Assembly (NCBI GenBank): GCA_024742935.1
Contig: JANSXN010000022.1
Location: 1 to 32,500, forward strand
Direction: 5' to 3'
Origin: Flavobacteriaceae bacterium
GTDB lineage: Bacteria; Bacteroidota; Bacteroidia; Flavobacteriales; Flavobacteriaceae
DNA: 32,500 nucleotides
The translations under genes were made by a program, and so were the position numbers. The notes under the pieces were generated by a model. It had not been told where the DNA came from. It saw only the letters and a list, made by a program, of their open reading frames with translations, and did no database searches. Shown piece by piece: positions 9,869 to 17,749 of this stretch. The first letter of the stretch is position 1, and every line of letters starts with the position of its first letter.

Positions 9869-9876
9869 CAAAATTA
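9869..9876 (-). promoter_or_regulatory. -7 box directly before the GT2 start codon
   Basis: The minus strand reads TAATTTTG, then TGAA, then the ATG at 9864. Only four bases separate box and start codon, so transcription would begin at or next to the ATG. Confidence 0.5.
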
Positions 9877-9999
9877 GTTTTTTTTTCTGACCCACTTTTC
9901 TTTTTCACAGAAATGAAGTATTATTTATAATTAAAATATTGTTGTGATAATTTAATTCAGAAAATTTGGACTCAAAAAAAGTACTTGAGAAATTTCAGT

Positions 10000-10971
10000 T
10001 TACTTTTGAAACGTTTTCTCTAAATAAGTATTCATTACCGCAAGACCAATCAAATGCTCTCTTTTTTTATCAAAAAACTGAGAAACATATTTATTTGCAT
10101 TTTTAATAATTTGGTTGGCTTCTTCCTGCTTTTCAATAAAATAATTGAGTCGTTCTTCCAAATCTGAATAATCGTCCATTATTTCGATATAATGAACATT
10201 TGCTTCTAGTTTTCCTTCCATAAACCAGGTTTCAAACTTTGGTTTTGGCATAACCGCAATGGAGTTTGAAGACATAATCCATTTTAAGTTACTGGCTACA
10301 TCATTTCCTTCAAGTGCTAAAATAAATTTATATTTAAGATGGTCGTATATCGTGCTTTTGGCGACAGTCCATTCCGGTGGATAATTATTATTTTTTGTAA
10401 TATTTCCTAAATCACACATAGGGTGGTTAAAATATTTTTCCATAAAAGCAATGCGATGTGGTTTTCCATCCACTTTTCCTCTAAATATTAATTTGTTTGA
10501 CTTTTCACTAAACTTTAATTTATCTTTTATAAATATAAAATGTCTCACTTTTACTAATTTCAAAAGAACAGAATTCTCATTGTTTCCGGCTATGGGTCTG
10601 CTCTTCACAATTGATGGGACATCAGGAATATGAGTGACATCTCCTGGCACAAAACGCCATTTATAACTTCCTTTAAACCAGGAAATAATATCATAAGCAT
10701 CCAAAAAAAACACTGAAGAAACACCCTCCCCTTTTTTAAAATCTGAGAATCGCATTGAATATTCAGGTAGCTCTTTTTTTGTTTGAAGTTTGTTATAATA
10801 GTTTACTCTTGAATTTATGTATTTTGCATCCTCACGACTGGAAATTGAATTTAATTTTTGTTTTAACCTATTTTGAAATATAAATTTAGGCAGTATTACT
10901 TTAGTATAGTTCCTGATATAATAGGGCAATTTCCATTTTTTGCCGGAAGCAAATAAAAAATTTAAATTCAT
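10000..10971 (-). CDS. GT90 / LpsA-like glycosyltransferase
   Basis: A 323-residue protein of the CAP10/LpsA glycosyltransferase 90 family. Typical segments are LIFRGKVDGKPHRIAFMEKY in the middle and, further on, YKFILALEGNDVASNLKWIMSSNS followed by KPKFETWFMEGKL and HYIEI. The family includes fungal capsule xylosyltransferases, animal POGLUT enzymes and bacterial lipopolysaccharide enzymes; the sugar and acceptor cannot be read from sequence. It is probably cytoplasmic and acts on lipid-linked core. It is transcribed toward the GT2 gene, with 135 bases between, and is divergent from the WaaE-like gene. No perfect -7 box was found upstream. Confidence 0.88.
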   Translation of the reverse strand: MNLNFLFASGKKWKLPYYIRNYTKVILPKFIFQNRLKQKLNSISSREDAKYINSRVNYYNKLQTKKELPEYSMRFSDFKKGEGVSSVFFLDAYDIISWFKGSYKWRFVPGDVTHIPDVPSIVKSRPIAGNNENSVLLKLVKVRHFIFIKDKLKFSEKSNKLIFRGKVDGKPHRIAFMEKYFNHPMCDLGNITKNNNYPPEWTVAKSTIYDHLKYKFILALEGNDVASNLKWIMSSNSIAVMPKPKFETWFMEGKLEANVHYIEIMDDYSDLEERLNYFIEKQEEANQIIKNANKYVSQFFDKKREHLIGLAVMNTYLEKTFQK

Positions 10972-11263
10972 ATAATATTCTTCAATTCTTGGAGTAAAAG
11001 TTTTAATTCTAGTTTATCTGGGATAGTTTGCATTTTTTTAGCACTGAAAAAAATTACAGACTATTTAAAAATCTAAAATTCTGAACTTAAAATTTGATTT
11101 TGAACAAAAATAACCATTTTTTATTGAAGCATTTTCTAAATCCAATATTAAGAATAAATTACAAGAAAAAATTACGGGGATCTGTGATTTATATAAAAAA
11201 GATTTTAAATTTGGCTTCTAAATATCAATCAAGGATTAAATTCCAATTCACCCGCTTCATTCT
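10972..11263. other. AT-rich divergent intergenic region
   Basis: These 292 bases separate the divergent GT90 and WaaE-like genes. I see no coding frame with recognisable content, RNA gene or strong hairpin. The only signal is the -7 box at 11206-11213 for the plus-strand gene. Confidence 0.6.
11206..11213 (+). promoter_or_regulatory. -7 box of the WaaE-like gene
   Basis: TAAATTTG matches TAnnTTTG and lies 50 bases before the ATG at 11264. The -33 region is unclear. Confidence 0.35.
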
Positions 11264-12028
11264 ATGATTAAACTCTCTGCTGTAATTATTACTTTTAATG
11301 AGGAGGAACATCTTGAGAAATGTTTAGCCTCACTGAAGGGAGTGGTTGATGAAATTGTTGTGATTGATTCTTTTTCTAAAGACAATACTAAAATCATTTG
11401 TGAAAAATTTGATGTAAAATTTATAGAACAAAAATTCTTAGGATATAAAGAACAAAAAAACTTTGCCATTTCGCAAGCAAGTTATGAACACATCCTTTCG
11501 CTTGACGGCGATGAAGCTCTTTCTGAAGAACTAAAAAATTCTATACTCGAGTTAAAAAAGAACTGGAAACTTGATGGATATTATGCCAATCGAAGAAACA
11601 ATTATTGCGGACAGTGGATTAAGCACTCAGACTGGTATCCAGATAGGAAACTAAGACTTTTTATCAAAGGCAGGGGTGAATGGCGAGGAATAAATCCTCA
11701 TGACTCTTACAAGCTTTTTAACCCAAAAAAATCTGGAAGGCTTAAAGGCGACATTCTGCATTGGATTTACAGAGACTACATTGAACACAATCAAAAAGTT
11801 GAACGATTTTCAACGATTGCTGCACAAGCTTATTTTGATTTGGGAAAAAAGTCCTCTGTATGGAAAATAATTTATCGCCCTGCATGGGCATTCTTTAAGA
11901 GTTATTTTTTAAGAATGGGGTTTTTAGACGGACTTAACGGTTGGGTTATTTGTGTGCAAGCATACAATGTAACATTTCTGAAATATTCAAAGTTGTATCA
12001 ACTTCATAAAAAAGCAAAAAAGAATTAA
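11264..12028 (+). CDS. WaaE/KdtX-like GT2 glycosyltransferase
   Basis: A 254-residue GT2 protein of the WaaE/KdtX type, which in other bacteria adds a beta-1,4-glucose to the inner core of lipopolysaccharide. Visible motifs: LSAVIITFNEEEHL (4-17), VDEIVVIDSFSKDNT (28-42), the QKNFAISQA segment, the metal-binding DGDEALS from 81, and WYPDRKLRLF with GRGEW. The C-terminal third (KIIYRPAWAFFKSYFLRMGFLDG) is the conserved membrane-associating amphipathic part. It converges on the Kdo-kinase-like gene with 9 bases between stops, and both fit inner-core assembly. Confidence 0.9.
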   Translation: MIKLSAVIITFNEEEHLEKCLASLKGVVDEIVVIDSFSKDNTKIICEKFDVKFIEQKFLGYKEQKNFAISQASYEHILSLDGDEALSEELKNSILELKKNWKLDGYYANRRNNYCGQWIKHSDWYPDRKLRLFIKGRGEWRGINPHDSYKLFNPKKSGRLKGDILHWIYRDYIEHNQKVERFSTIAAQAYFDLGKKSSVWKIIYRPAWAFFKSYFLRMGFLDGLNGWVICVQAYNVTFLKYSKLYQLHKKAKKN

Positions 12029-12037
12029 AGCAGGACA

Positions 12038-12799
12038 TTATTTTTTAAGTCCCAATTTCTTTTTCAATTTTCTTTTTCTATGGTATTTCATTTGAAATTT
12101 TTTAGTGTATTTCCACATTAACTCAAAAACCTCTTTTGGGTCTCTTTTAATCAACTCAGCGTAGCGCTTGCTCATTATTTCAACCATATTCTTTTTTGGA
12201 GTCAAGCGGGAAAAATTTTTAATGCGTTCTTCAAATGATAATGATTTGAAGCTCATTCGGTTTAAATCAACAAGGTAGAATTGATAGTTACTTCCCTGCT
12301 TTTTAATTAAAGTATTTCCCGGTGAGTGGTCTTTAAATAGAATTTTGTTTTCGTGTAATTTAAAAGTAAAGTCCGTTGCCTCTATTAGAATTTTTTCCCA
12401 ATCAGGATATTCGGGGTTAGTGATTAATTCTCTAAAAGTTAAATCACAATCCAGATGCTCACTCACGTAAAAACTTTTTTTCAATCCAAAACTTGAAAAA
12501 TATTCAAAATAAGCTAAAGGCCTAGGGGTCCCAATTCCCATTTTAAGTAAATAACAAGCATTTTCAAAAGAGCGTCTTGCTTTTGACTTTCTAAAATATT
12601 TATAAGCAAACTGATTAAGTAAATGAGGAACTTTAAACGACTTAACATTAACAGTTAAATCCAGAATTTCATTTGATTTAATTGTGTTTCTCCCGGGCTT
12701 AATAAAATGAGACCCTTCGGTATTAAAGTTATGAATAAAATGAGTGATTGACTCTTTTAAGTCGAGAGAAAGTTCTGAAAATTCCTTATGTTCCTTCAC
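12038..12799 (-). CDS. Kdo/WaaP-type lipopolysaccharide kinase-like protein
   Basis: A protein-kinase-fold protein resembling KdkA/WaaP sugar kinases that phosphorylate Kdo or heptose of the lipopolysaccharide inner core. In the numbering used here, candidate ATP-binding lysines lie in VNVKSFKVP (about K53 or K56), the catalytic loop is KDHSPGN (156-162), and the metal-binding Asp is in VDLNRM (177-182). The C-terminus is very Lys/Arg-rich, suggesting membrane contact. The frame is open to an ATG at 12853, but a perfect -7 box lies inside that extension at 12814-12821. I therefore place the start at the GTG at 12799, giving 253 residues. The exact substrate is inferred from the family and the WaaE-like neighbour. 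Confidence 0.82.
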   Translation of the reverse strand: MKEHKEFSELSLDLKESITHFIHNFNTEGSHFIKPGRNTIKSNEILDLTVNVKSFKVPHLLNQFAYKYFRKSKARRSFENACYLLKMGIGTPRPLAYFEYFSSFGLKKSFYVSEHLDCDLTFRELITNPEYPDWEKILIEATDFTFKLHENKILFKDHSPGNTLIKKQGSNYQFYLVDLNRMSFKSLSFEERIKNFSRLTPKKNMVEIMSKRYAELIKRDPKEVFELMWKYTKKFQMKYHRKRKLKKKLGLKK

Positions 12800-12813
12800 A
12801 AAATAAATTTTGT

Positions 12814-12821
12814 CAAAGATA
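12814..12821 (-). promoter_or_regulatory. -7 box of the Kdo-kinase-like gene
   Basis: The minus strand reads TATCTTTG, 14 bases before the GTG at 12799. It falls inside the longer open frame and so argues for the shorter start. It is divergent from the tsaC-like promoter 50 bases away. Confidence 0.5.
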
Positions 12822-12870
12822 CAATTTGTATTTATTATGAATTTGCACAACACACTCTATTTTTCTGATG

Positions 12871-12878
12871 TATTTTTG
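12871..12878 (+). promoter_or_regulatory. -7 box of the tsaC-like gene
   Basis: TATTTTTG matches TAnnTTTG and ends 14 bases before the ATG at 12893, giving a very short leader. Confidence 0.45.
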
Positions 12879-12892
12879 CATAAACATTCGTT

Positions 12893-13456
12893 ATGATTTC
12901 CATCGAAATTGAAAACGCTTTAGAGCACCTCAATAAAGGGAACATTATTCTCTACCCCACAGACACCACTTTTGGTTTGGGTTGTGATGCTACAAACAGT
13001 GATGCCGTAAAAAAAATTTACCAAATAAAAAATCGTTCAGATTCAAAAGCGTTAATCATTCTCGTAGAAAGTGAACGCAGGTTGCAGCAACTGGTAAAAG
13101 TACCCGAAGTTGCCTGGGATTTGATTGACTTTTCTGAAAAGCCTATTACAATTATATATGACAATCCAAAAAATCTCCCAAACGAACTAATTGCCTCAGA
13201 CAATACAATCGCGATTAGACTTACCAAAGATGATTTTTGTAAAAAATTGATATCAAAATTAAATGCACCATTGGTCTCTACTTCTGCAAATATTTCAGGT
13301 GAAGTAAGCCCAAAAACATTTAATGACATTTCGCAAAAAATTAAAACTCAAGTTGATTATATAGTACCAGAATGCGAGACTTTTGTTCCCAAATATGAAG
13401 CCTCAACCATCATAAAACTTTCAGCAAACGGCCTTGTAAAAATTATAAGAGAATAA
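12893..13456 (+). CDS. tsaC: Threonylcarbamoyl-AMP synthase (Sua5/YrdC/YwlC family)
   Basis: A 187-residue YrdC-domain protein. The family makes threonylcarbamoyl-AMP from threonine, bicarbonate and ATP for the universal t6A37 modification of ANN-reading tRNAs. Seen: NIILYPTDTTFGLGCDA (16-32), KKIYQIKNRSDSKALIILV (the K-R-S/K nucleotide site), ITIIYDNP, AIRLTKDDFCKKLI and PLVSTSANISGE (125-136). The length is that of the short TsaC type without the C-terminal Sua5 domain. It is a single gene between its own promoter and the structured element at 13459. The t6A enzyme and the tRNA genes and CCA enzyme further on are functionally related, but not in one operon. Confidence 0.93.
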   Translation: MISIEIENALEHLNKGNIILYPTDTTFGLGCDATNSDAVKKIYQIKNRSDSKALIILVESERRLQQLVKVPEVAWDLIDFSEKPITIIYDNPKNLPNELIASDNTIAIRLTKDDFCKKLISKLNAPLVSTSANISGEVSPKTFNDISQKIKTQVDYIVPECETFVPKYEASTIIKLSANGLVKIIRE

Positions 13457-13458
13457 AA

Positions 13459-13542
13459 CCTCCCTTCTCCGCCGCAGGCGGATAGGGAAGGTAAGCCTTA
13501 CACACGAGCGCATCGAGCTGTGCGCTTTGCCCGCCGAAGGCT
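13459..13542. repeat. GC-rich nested palindromic element
   Basis: An intergenic patch much richer in GC than its surroundings. First hairpin: 13459-13473 with 13477-13491, 15 pairs with two mismatches and one G-T, around the loop GCA; its core is TCCGCC/GGCGGA. Second hairpin: AGCGCA (13507-13512) with TGCGCT (13521-13526), 8-base loop, enclosed by AGCCTT (13494-13499) pairing with AAGGCT (13537-13542). It starts 3 bases after the tsaC-like stop and ends 40 bases before the carbonic anhydrase gene. It looks like an interspersed REP-like repeat or a structured RNA; one window cannot show copy number. There is no T-run, so it is not a simple terminator. Confidence 0.6.
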
Positions 13543-13581
13543 GGAAGCAAAAATTAAAACAAGAAACTTGAAACTTAAATA

Positions 13582-14094
13582 ATGGCATTAATAAAAGAAC
13601 TTTTAGGAAAAAACCCTTCATTTGGCAGCAACTGCTTTTTAGCTGAAACAGCTGTTATTATTGGCGATGTAGCAATGGGGAATGATTGTAGTATTTGGTA
13701 TAATGCGGTGTTGCGAGGCGATGTTCACTTTATTAAATTAGGTAACAAAGTAAATATTCAAGACAATGCTATGATACATTGTACCTATCAAAAATTTCCC
13801 ACAACCATAGGCAACAATGTTTCTATTGGTCATAATGCAATAGTACACGGTTGTACAATACACGACAGTGTATTAGTGGGTATGGGTTCTATAATAATGG
13901 ACAATTGTGTTGTAGAGTCTCATGCTATTATTGCGGCAGGAGCTGTTATCACTCAAAATACTCACATAAAGGAAGGCGAACTATGGGCGGGAGTTCCCGC
14001 AAAAAAAATTGGGATGGTTTCCCAAGATTTACGTAAAGGTGAAATTGAGCGAATCGCAAATAACTATGTGAAATATAGTGGATGGTATAAATAA
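13582..14094 (+). CDS. Gamma-class carbonic anhydrase family protein
   Basis: A 170-residue left-handed beta-helix (hexapeptide repeat) protein of the gamma carbonic anhydrase/PaaY/YrdA family, cytoplasmic trimers with zinc at subunit interfaces. The three zinc His are present: H66 in NAMIH, then H84 and H89 in IGHNAIVHG. The structural R45 and D47 (LRGDV) and Q60 D61 (NIQDN) are also there. The C-terminal helix (DLRKGEIERIANNYVKYS) is typical. Some members have little anhydrase activity, so the reaction is inferred from the metal site only. It is flanked upstream by the palindromic element and has no obvious -7 box. Confidence 0.92.
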   Translation: MALIKELLGKNPSFGSNCFLAETAVIIGDVAMGNDCSIWYNAVLRGDVHFIKLGNKVNIQDNAMIHCTYQKFPTTIGNNVSIGHNAIVHGCTIHDSVLVGMGSIIMDNCVVESHAIIAAGAVITQNTHIKEGELWAGVPAKKIGMVSQDLRKGEIERIANNYVKYSGWYK

Positions 14095-14167
14095 GATTCA
14101 GAAATCTTATCGTGTTAAAATAGCACACAATTCTTACAAATACATCTAAAATTAAAAGGGTAAAATG

Positions 14168-14175
14168 TACCTTTG
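14168..14175 (+). promoter_or_regulatory. -7 box directly before the cca start codon
   Basis: TACCTTTG, then CAGT, then the ATG at 14180. As at the GT2 gene, four bases separate box and ATG, which predicts a leaderless transcript. The box overlaps the longer open frame that begins at 14165. Confidence 0.55.
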
Positions 14176-14179
14176 CAGT

Positions 14180-15592
14180 ATGGATTTAAGCAATGCTTTA
14201 ACGCACAAAATTTTTAAAGTAGTAAGTGATTCCAGCACTTCACTTGAGCTAGAAACGTATGTGATTGGCGGCTATGTGAGAGATTTTTTACTGGAACGAG
14301 GTTTTAAGAAAGACATTGATTTTGTAACTATTGGTAATGGTATTGCCCTCGCAAAGGAAGTGTCTAAAAATTTACCTGAAAATCCAAAAGTTTCCATTTT
14401 TAAAAATTTTGGCACAGCAATGCTGAAAGCAGAAGGCATCGATATAGAGTTTGTGGGCGCCAGAAAAGAGTCTTATGACCACAATAGCAGAAAACCTTCA
14501 GTAGAAAATGGCACACTTGAAGACGATCAAAACCGAAGAGATTTTACCATCAATGCCCTAGCCATTAGTCTAAACAAGGAAAGTTATGGTAAACTTCTAG
14601 ATCCCTTTAATGGAATAGAGGACTTAGAGAATAAAATCATACGCACACCCCTTGACCCTGATATTACATATTCTGATGATCCATTGAGGATGCTACGGGC
14701 TATCCGATTTGCCTGCCAATTAGACTTTAATATTGAGCAAAACTCACTGGATGCCATTACCCAAAATAAGGAACGCATCAAAATCATCTCAAATGAGCGA
14801 GTTACCGAAGAATTACATAAAATACTTCTTTGCAAAAAACCTTCTATAGGTTTTGGATTGTTACACAAAACAGGACTTTTACCACTCATTCTGCCGGAAT
14901 TGACTGCGCTTGAAGGTATTGACGAGATTGAAGGACAGCGACACAAAGACAATTTCTGGCACACACTGGAAGTTGTTGATAATATTGCTACAGCAACAGA
15001 CGATCTTTGGCTGCGCTGGGCGGCTTTGTTGCACGATATTGGTAAAGCCCCCACTAAAAAATTTGATAAAAAAATAGGCTGGACCTTTCACGGTCACGAG
15101 TTTGTAGGCTCAAAAATGGTTTATAAATTGTTTAAACGCCTCAGATTACCCCTCAATGATAAAATGAAATTTGTGCAGAAAATGGTATTTATGAGTTCGC
15201 GGCCCATTGCCATTTCAGAGGATGTTACAGACAGCGCTGTGAGACGTTTGGTTTTTGATGCCGGTGAGTCTATTGAGGATTTGATGACGCTTTGTGAGGC
15301 AGATATCACCACCAAAAATCCGAAGAAATTCAAGCAATACCTCAACAATTTTAAAAAAGTAAGACAACGCATTGTTGAAGTGGAGGAGCGTGATCAAATA
15401 CGCAATTTTCAACCACCGGTGAGTGGTGAGGAAATTATGGAAACGTTTAATTTAAAGCCTTCTCGAGAAATCGGTATTCTTAAAGATGCCATTAAGGAAG
15501 CGATTCTTGAAGGGGAAATCCCCAATGAATATGAAGCCGCAAAAACCTTTATGTTTGAAAAAGCAAAAACGATGGGGTTGAAAAAAATATAA
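14180..15592 (+). CDS. cca: CCA-adding tRNA nucleotidyltransferase with HD domain
   Basis: A 470-residue class II nucleotidyltransferase of the poly(A) polymerase/CCA-adding family. N-terminal catalytic part: [15 protein letters not shown] (GGxVRD motif), the KDIDFV carboxylates, then [27 protein letters not shown] and [11 protein letters not shown]. The C-terminal HD domain has [14 protein letters not shown] and LLHDIGK. This enzyme would build the CCA ends of the two tRNA genes at 18914 and 19075, which do not encode them. An ATG 15 bases upstream (14165) is in frame, but it lies before the -7 box and adds five atypical residues, so the ATG at 14180 is chosen. ctaA follows after 12 bases. 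Confidence 0.95.
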   Translation: MDLSNALTHKIFKVVSDSSTSLELETYVIGGYVRDFLLERGFKKDIDFVTIGNGIALAKEVSKNLPENPKVSIFKNFGTAMLKAEGIDIEFVGARKESYDHNSRKPSVENGTLEDDQNRRDFTINALAISLNKESYGKLLDPFNGIEDLENKIIRTPLDPDITYSDDPLRMLRAIRFACQLDFNIEQNSLDAITQNKERIKIISNERVTEELHKILLCKKPSIGFGLLHKTGLLPLILPELTALEGIDEIEGQRHKDNFWHTLEVVDNIATATDDLWLRWAALLHDIGKAPTKKFDKKIGWTFHGHEFVGSKMVYKLFKRLRLPLNDKMKFVQKMVFMSSRPIAISEDVTDSAVRRLVFDAGESIEDLMTLCEADITTKNPKKFKQYLNNFKKVRQRIVEVEERDQIRNFQPPVSGEEIMETFNLKPSREIGILKDAIKEAILEGEIPNEYEAAKTFMFEKAKTMGLKKI

Positions 15593-15604
15593 TTATTACT
15601 AGCT

Positions 15605-16624
15605 ATGAAAAACAAGAGACCCGTCATTATTTGGCTTTTTACCGGATGTTTTTTAATATTTATTATGGTACTTGTGGGCGGAATCACCAGGCTCACAGAT
15701 TCCGGTTTATCAATGACCGACTGGCACATTATTACCGAAGTCATCCCCCCACTCAATCAAGAACAATGGGAAGCCGCTTTTGAAGAATACAAGCAGTTTC
15801 CTGAATATCAAAAAATCAATAGTAACTATGATTTTCAATTGGAAGATTACAAGTTTATTTACTTCTGGGAGTGGTTTCACAGGCTTTTAGGGCGTTTGCT
15901 GGGAGTGGTATTCATTATCCCGTTTGTTTATTTTTGGGCAAAGAAAATGCTTGATAAAGAAACACTCAAAAACTGTTTTTTCCTTTTATTTTTAGGAGGA
16001 TTTCAAGGGTTTTTGGGTTGGTATATGGTAAAAAGCGGTCTGGTGGACATGCCTTATGTGAGTCATTACCGCCTTGCGATGCATTTGATTACTGCCTTTA
16101 TTACGTTTTCATTTACACTTTGGGTAGCTTTAAATTTGATATATCCCAAAGAAAAACCCCAGTTTATATCTTTCAGGAATCTAATCAGGTTCAGTTTTGC
16201 GTTGCTGATAATCCAGATCATCTGGGGAGCATTTGTAGCGGGATTAAATGCCGGCTTAATTCACAATACGTGGCCTTTAATGAATGATGGGAAATTGATG
16301 CACGAGACTGTAACCATAGAGCAAAACCCTGTTTGGAAAAATTTTGTAGAAGGAAAAAGTGGGGTTCAGTTTGTACACCGTTATCTGGCTTATATTGTTG
16401 TTGGTTTGATTTTAGTTATTTGGTTGAAAGCTAAAAAATTAACCCTTACCTTTGCGCAGCAAAAAAGCATCGACTGGTTGCTCATATTAGTGGGTGTTCA
16501 ATTTGTACTTGGTGTATTTACACTAATATATGCAGTACCACTTTGGCTTGGGGTTGCTCACCAAATTGGCGCCTTTTTCCTTTTGGGAGCGATGACTTTT
16601 TCACTGCATCGGTTTAGCAGGTAG
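15605..16624 (+). CDS. ctaA: Heme A synthase CtaA/Cox15
   Basis: A 339-residue integral membrane protein with about eight hydrophobic segments, matching the Cox15/CtaA family. The family oxidises heme O to heme A for aa3-type cytochrome oxidases. The conserved His ligands are visible: H92 in EWFHRLLGR, H154 and H160 in VSHYRLAMH, H258 in FVHRYLAY and H319 in GVAHQIGAF. The N-terminal GGITRLTDSGLSMTDW (25-40) is a family signature. The 339-residue length and the ExxQWEAAFEEYKQFPEY loop fit the proteobacterial/mitochondrial-like subgroup. It sits 12 bases after cca and 27 before the next gene, so it is probably operonic with unrelated housekeeping genes. Confidence 0.96.
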   Translation: MKNKRPVIIWLFTGCFLIFIMVLVGGITRLTDSGLSMTDWHIITEVIPPLNQEQWEAAFEEYKQFPEYQKINSNYDFQLEDYKFIYFWEWFHRLLGRLLGVVFIIPFVYFWAKKMLDKETLKNCFFLLFLGGFQGFLGWYMVKSGLVDMPYVSHYRLAMHLITAFITFSFTLWVALNLIYPKEKPQFISFRNLIRFSFALLIIQIIWGAFVAGLNAGLIHNTWPLMNDGKLMHETVTIEQNPVWKNFVEGKSGVQFVHRYLAYIVVGLILVIWLKAKKLTLTFAQQKSIDWLLILVGVQFVLGVFTLIYAVPLWLGVAHQIGAFFLLGAMTFSLHRFSR

Positions 16625-16651
16625 TGCTATTAATAATAAAAATTAAAAGAT

Positions 16652-17152
16652 ATGATTTATCGTTTTAGAGTCATTCTTGACGCTCACGATGATGTGTTCA
16701 GAGATATTGAAATTTCGCAAGACGCTACATTAGAAGATTTTCATAATGCAATTACCCAGTCCTTTGGATTTGGTGGTCAGGAAATGGCTTCCTTTTTCAC
16801 TAGTGACAATGAATGGAATCAGGATGAAGAAATTTCGTTGTTCAGTATGGAAGATTCCGGCAGGGATATGCAGAATACCCTTCTTGAAGATGTGGTTTCT
16901 AAGGACCAAACAAAACTCATTTATATTTATGACTTTTTGAGCATGTGGACGTTTTTAATTGAACTGGCAGACATAGGTGCCCCCACGCCCGGTACTTTAT
17001 ACCCTAATTTGATGTTTGCTCACGGCGAAATACCCGATGAAGCACCCGAGAAAGAATTTGAAACCGAAACCCTTCTTGATGACGAAGAGCTTGATGACGA
17101 TTTTGACCCGGATGAGTATGATGATTTAAATTTTGATGAAAATTGGAATTAG
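16652..17152 (+). CDS. Plasmid pRiA4b ORF-3-like protein
   Basis: A 166-residue protein of the pRiA4b ORF-3 (IS1096 TnpR-like) family, function unknown. It has the typical N-terminal beta-strand-helix pattern (YRFRVILDAHDDVFRDIEI, then TLEDFHNAITQSFGF) and LIYIYDFLSMWTFLIEL. The last 40 residues are a strongly acidic tail (DDEELDDDFDPDEYDD). Despite the family name there is no transposon here; this is a chromosomal version common in Bacteroidota. Its last codons overlap the start of the methyltransferase gene by 10 bases, so translation of the two is probably coupled. Confidence 0.85.
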   Translation: MIYRFRVILDAHDDVFRDIEISQDATLEDFHNAITQSFGFGGQEMASFFTSDNEWNQDEEISLFSMEDSGRDMQNTLLEDVVSKDQTKLIYIYDFLSMWTFLIELADIGAPTPGTLYPNLMFAHGEIPDEAPEKEFETETLLDDEELDDDFDPDEYDDLNFDENWN

Positions 17153-17724
17153 ATAAAACTTTCTGGGAAGAACGTTATAAATCACAAAGCACAGGCTGGG
17201 ATGTAGGAACCATTTCTGAACCCCTCAAAGTTTATATTGACTCGCTTCCTGACAGGTCTATCTCCATTTTAATCCCCGGTGCCGGTAATGGCTATGAGGC
17301 AGAATACCTTCATAATAAAGGCTTTAAAAATGTAGATGTGATTGATATTGCTGCACCGCCTCTAAAAAATCTCAAATCACGCGTCCCTGATTTTCCAGAA
17401 GAAAACCTCTTTCAAACAGATTTTTTTGAATGGTCAAAAACCTATGACCTCATACTTGAACAAACTTTTTTTTGTGCTTTGAACCCGGCTTTACGTCCAG
17501 CTTACGCGAAAAAAATGAGCCAATTATTAAATTCTAAAGGCAAATTATCGGGAGTTTTATTTGACTTTCCATTAACTGAAACAGGGCCACCTTTCGGCGG
17601 AAGCAAAGAGGAATACTTGACTTACTTTCAACCTTACTTTGAAATCAAAAAGTTGGAAAAATGTTATAATTCCATTTTGCCGCGAGTGGGTAACGAACTC
17701 TTTATTATCTTTGAAAAACCTTAG
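17143..17724 (+). CDS. TPMT-like SAM-dependent methyltransferase
   Basis: A 193-residue class I methyltransferase of the thiopurine S-methyltransferase/thiocyanate-halide methyltransferase type. Motifs: FWEERYKSQSTGWDVG at the N-terminus, the SAM-binding ILIPGAGNGYEAEYL (near 42-56), the acidic VDVIDIA strand, EQTFFCALNP and the C-terminal YFEI...ELFIIFEKP. The start must be the TTG at 17143: the same frame has a TGA two codons earlier (17137-17139), and there is no ATG before the fold begins. The TTG overlaps the acidic-tail gene's stop by 10 bases. It methylates sulfur or halide in relatives; the substrate here is unknown. Confidence 0.88.
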   Translation: MELDKTFWEERYKSQSTGWDVGTISEPLKVYIDSLPDRSISILIPGAGNGYEAEYLHNKGFKNVDVIDIAAPPLKNLKSRVPDFPEENLFQTDFFEWSKTYDLILEQTFFCALNPALRPAYAKKMSQLLNSKGKLSGVLFDFPLTETGPPFGGSKEEYLTYFQPYFEIKKLEKCYNSILPRVGNELFIIFEKP

Positions 17725-17749
17725 GGCAATTTTAATAAATTAGTAGCTT

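Noticed and set aside
13421-13621. Minus-strand frame of 66 codons across the GC-rich element
   Set aside because: It overlaps both flanking genes and the palindromes, and reads as Arg/Ser-rich translation of repeats with no recognisable domain.
16652-17152. Mobile element suggested by the pRiA4b ORF-3/IS1096 family name
   Set aside because: No transposase, terminal repeats or target duplication nearby; the gene is embedded in a housekeeping run.
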